In this document: positions 5,872 through 6,937 of the stretch, piece by piece
Layout of the letters: every line of letters begins with the position of its first letter
How positions within the stretch are numbered: position 1 is the first letter of the stretch
Origin: Campylobacteraceae bacterium
Lineage (GTDB): Bacteria; Campylobacterota; Campylobacteria; Campylobacterales; Sulfurovaceae
Direction: 5' to 3'
DNA: 6,937 nt
Assembly: GCA_027079365.1 (NCBI GenBank)
Contig: JALWVW010000088.1
Span: forward strand, 1 to 6,937
Notes under the pieces: generated by a model
The model's database searches: none
The model's input: only the letters and a program-made list of their open reading frames with translations
Told to the model about the DNA's origin: nothing
Position numbers and translations under genes: made by a program

Positions 5872-6937
5872 AGGTCATACCCCCTTATTTTCAGCTTTAT
5901 CTTCTCGAGTACGCCTGTATCATCCTTGAGACTATCTCGTATACGAACTTTCCAGAGACCCCGGCTACGCTCCCCCATCAAGGAAACGGTAGAGAGCCTG
6001 AACCCCTCCTTGTAAGCATTGAATGTCATAAAGTTCGGCTCCATCAGATGACTTATCGTACCCAGCGGGGAGATCAAATCTATGACAATATCACCGGCAT
6101 AGGGATGATCGATCTGTACAGTGACAGCCACCCAGTCTACCTGTATATCTCTATGAACCACAAATGTTTTTGTAATGCTGCTGTTGTCATCGGGAATAGG
6201 TACGCTGATACCGTTCTCCTTTTCGATACTGGATTGAACAGGCAAATGGCGGTACGCATCTGAGAGGCAAATTTCTATCATGTGCATGGGGTTTATCCTG
6301 CCAAAACCATAGTTGTTATTGTGCCACAATTTCGCAGCATTCTGTATCCACTCCGGATCAGAGGGGTCAATGCGTGTCGCAGCTACTGCTGTCAGCCAGC
6401 GCACATCTCTCCAGGAAAGCGAGGGGCACATATCCAACACCAGCGCCAGCGCGCCACTGACCATAGGTGCAGCAGCAGAGCTTCCATTCATCGCATAGGT
6501 ATAGCTGCGATTACTATCTGCTTCTACTGTGACGGGCCCCTTTCTGCCATGAAGCTCAGTCTCGGTCATGGCATACAACGGAGTAAAAGTTGTCATGATC
6601 GTCGGTGCAGTATAGTAGTGTTCACCCCCATAGGCAGAGATCAGAATATCACTTCCGGGTGTAGCATAGGAAGCATATTTATTCTCATGATTGAGTGCGC
6701 TAACAGCGATCACATAGGGGTTATTCAACAGATAGGAGAGATTGGCATTACTGTGCTCTTCCCGCTCATTGCCTCCCGCAAAGACAAATATCCTGCCTCT
6801 GCCGTCACGCAGCGTCTCAGAAGCCTTCTCTATGATCGCTTCATAACTAGGGTCATCCAGCACCTTGGTACCCCAGCTATTGTTGCTAATACTAATATTG
6901 CCCTCGTGACACCAAACAGCTTCAAGCTTGGCGATAT
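5868..6937 (-). CDS. Kexin/furin-like S8 serine protease with P domain, N-terminus outside window
   Basis: The reading frame enters from the right edge and gives 355 residues. A GTG at 6863 is an internal codon, not the start, because subtilase sequence continues upstream of it (ISNNSWGTKV, residues 16-25). Visible in order: NNSWG (18-22), the oxyanion-hole Asn in FAGGN (N56), YASYATPGSDI (87-97), the catalytic serine S153 in NGSSAAAPMVSG (150-161), SLSWRDVRWLT (172-182) and NYGFGRINP (208-216). The Ser region with SAAAP followed by WRDV is typical of the kexin/furin branch (S8B). Residues about 232-354 form a proprotein-convertase P domain (HPYAGDIVIDLISPLGT at 277-293, ERSRGLWKVRIRDS, a final IRGYDL). 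The catalytic Asp and His, any signal peptide and any propeptide lie outside the window. Such enzymes are normally exported. The stop overlaps the start of the propeptide-like gene. Confidence 0.95.
   Translation of the reverse strand, partial: IAKLEAVWCHEGNISISNNSWGTKVLDDPSYEAIIEKASETLRDGRGRIFVFAGGNEREEHSNANLSYLLNNPYVIAVSALNHENKYASYATPGSDILISAYGGEHYYTAPTIMTTFTPLYAMTETELHGRKGPVTVEADSNRSYTYAMNGSSAAAPMVSGALALVLDMCPSLSWRDVRWLTAVAATRIDPSDPEWIQNAAKLWHNNNYGFGRINPMHMIEICLSDAYRHLPVQSSIEKENGISVPIPDDNSSITKTFVVHRDIQVDWVAVTVQIDHPYAGDIVIDLISPLGTISHLMEPNFMTFNAYKEGFRLSTVSLMGERSRGLWKVRIRDSLKDDTGVLEKIKLKIRGYDL

Noticed and set aside
6861..6863. GTG as the start of the protease gene
   Set aside because: Subtilase sequence (NNSWG motif) continues in frame upstream of it to the window edge, so it is an internal valine codon.

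Overview
The window looks like a chromosomal segment of a Campylobacterota (epsilonproteobacterial) genome, probably a Sulfurovum/Sulfurimonas-type relative. The reasons are the dense one-strand packing, the AT-leaning codon use and the gene order rpmE - rsmI - rlmB - membrane protein - class I aminotransferase - hom. I remember that order from Campylobacter jejuni (around Cj0149c-Cj0155c). The genus assignment is inference. All supported genes are on the minus strand, so transcription runs from the right edge to the left edge.

Right part (6937 to 5506): a kexin/furin-like subtilase (S8 protease) with a C-terminal P domain, cut by the window edge so that its N-terminus and its catalytic Asp and His are missing. 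An ATGA overlap couples it to a 121-residue exported protein. The C-terminal 70 residues of that protein have the layout of a subtilisin propeptide (beta-alpha-beta-beta-alpha-beta). A stand-alone propeptide-like gene directly downstream of a P-domain subtilase resembles the Aeromonas sobria ASP/ORF2 pair, a kexin-like protease and its external chaperone/inhibitor. This is the most interesting element of the window.

Middle (5505 to 5367): a 139-bp gap with a clear TATAAT -10 box just after the stop codon of the propeptide-like gene. It is followed by a leader of about 115 nt with several inverted repeats, ahead of the ribosomal protein L31 gene. It could be an uncharacterised L31 leader.

Left part (5366 to 1): a compact housekeeping run of rpmE (L31), rsmI (16S rRNA 2'-O-ribose methyltransferase), rlmB-like (SpoU-family 23S rRNA methyltransferase), a RodZ-like HTH/transmembrane protein, an AlaC-type aminotransferase and hom (homoserine dehydrogenase, cut at its C-terminus). 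Three of these junctions are overlaps or short gaps (14-nt overlap, 9-nt gap, 8-nt overlap), suggesting one translationally coupled operon. Two non-coding oddities interrupt it: an 8-bp perfect hairpin between rpmE and rsmI, and a four-copy 7-bp AT repeat covering the rsmI stop codon. The products link ribosome components and rRNA modification with amino-acid synthesis and a possible envelope/cell-shape protein.
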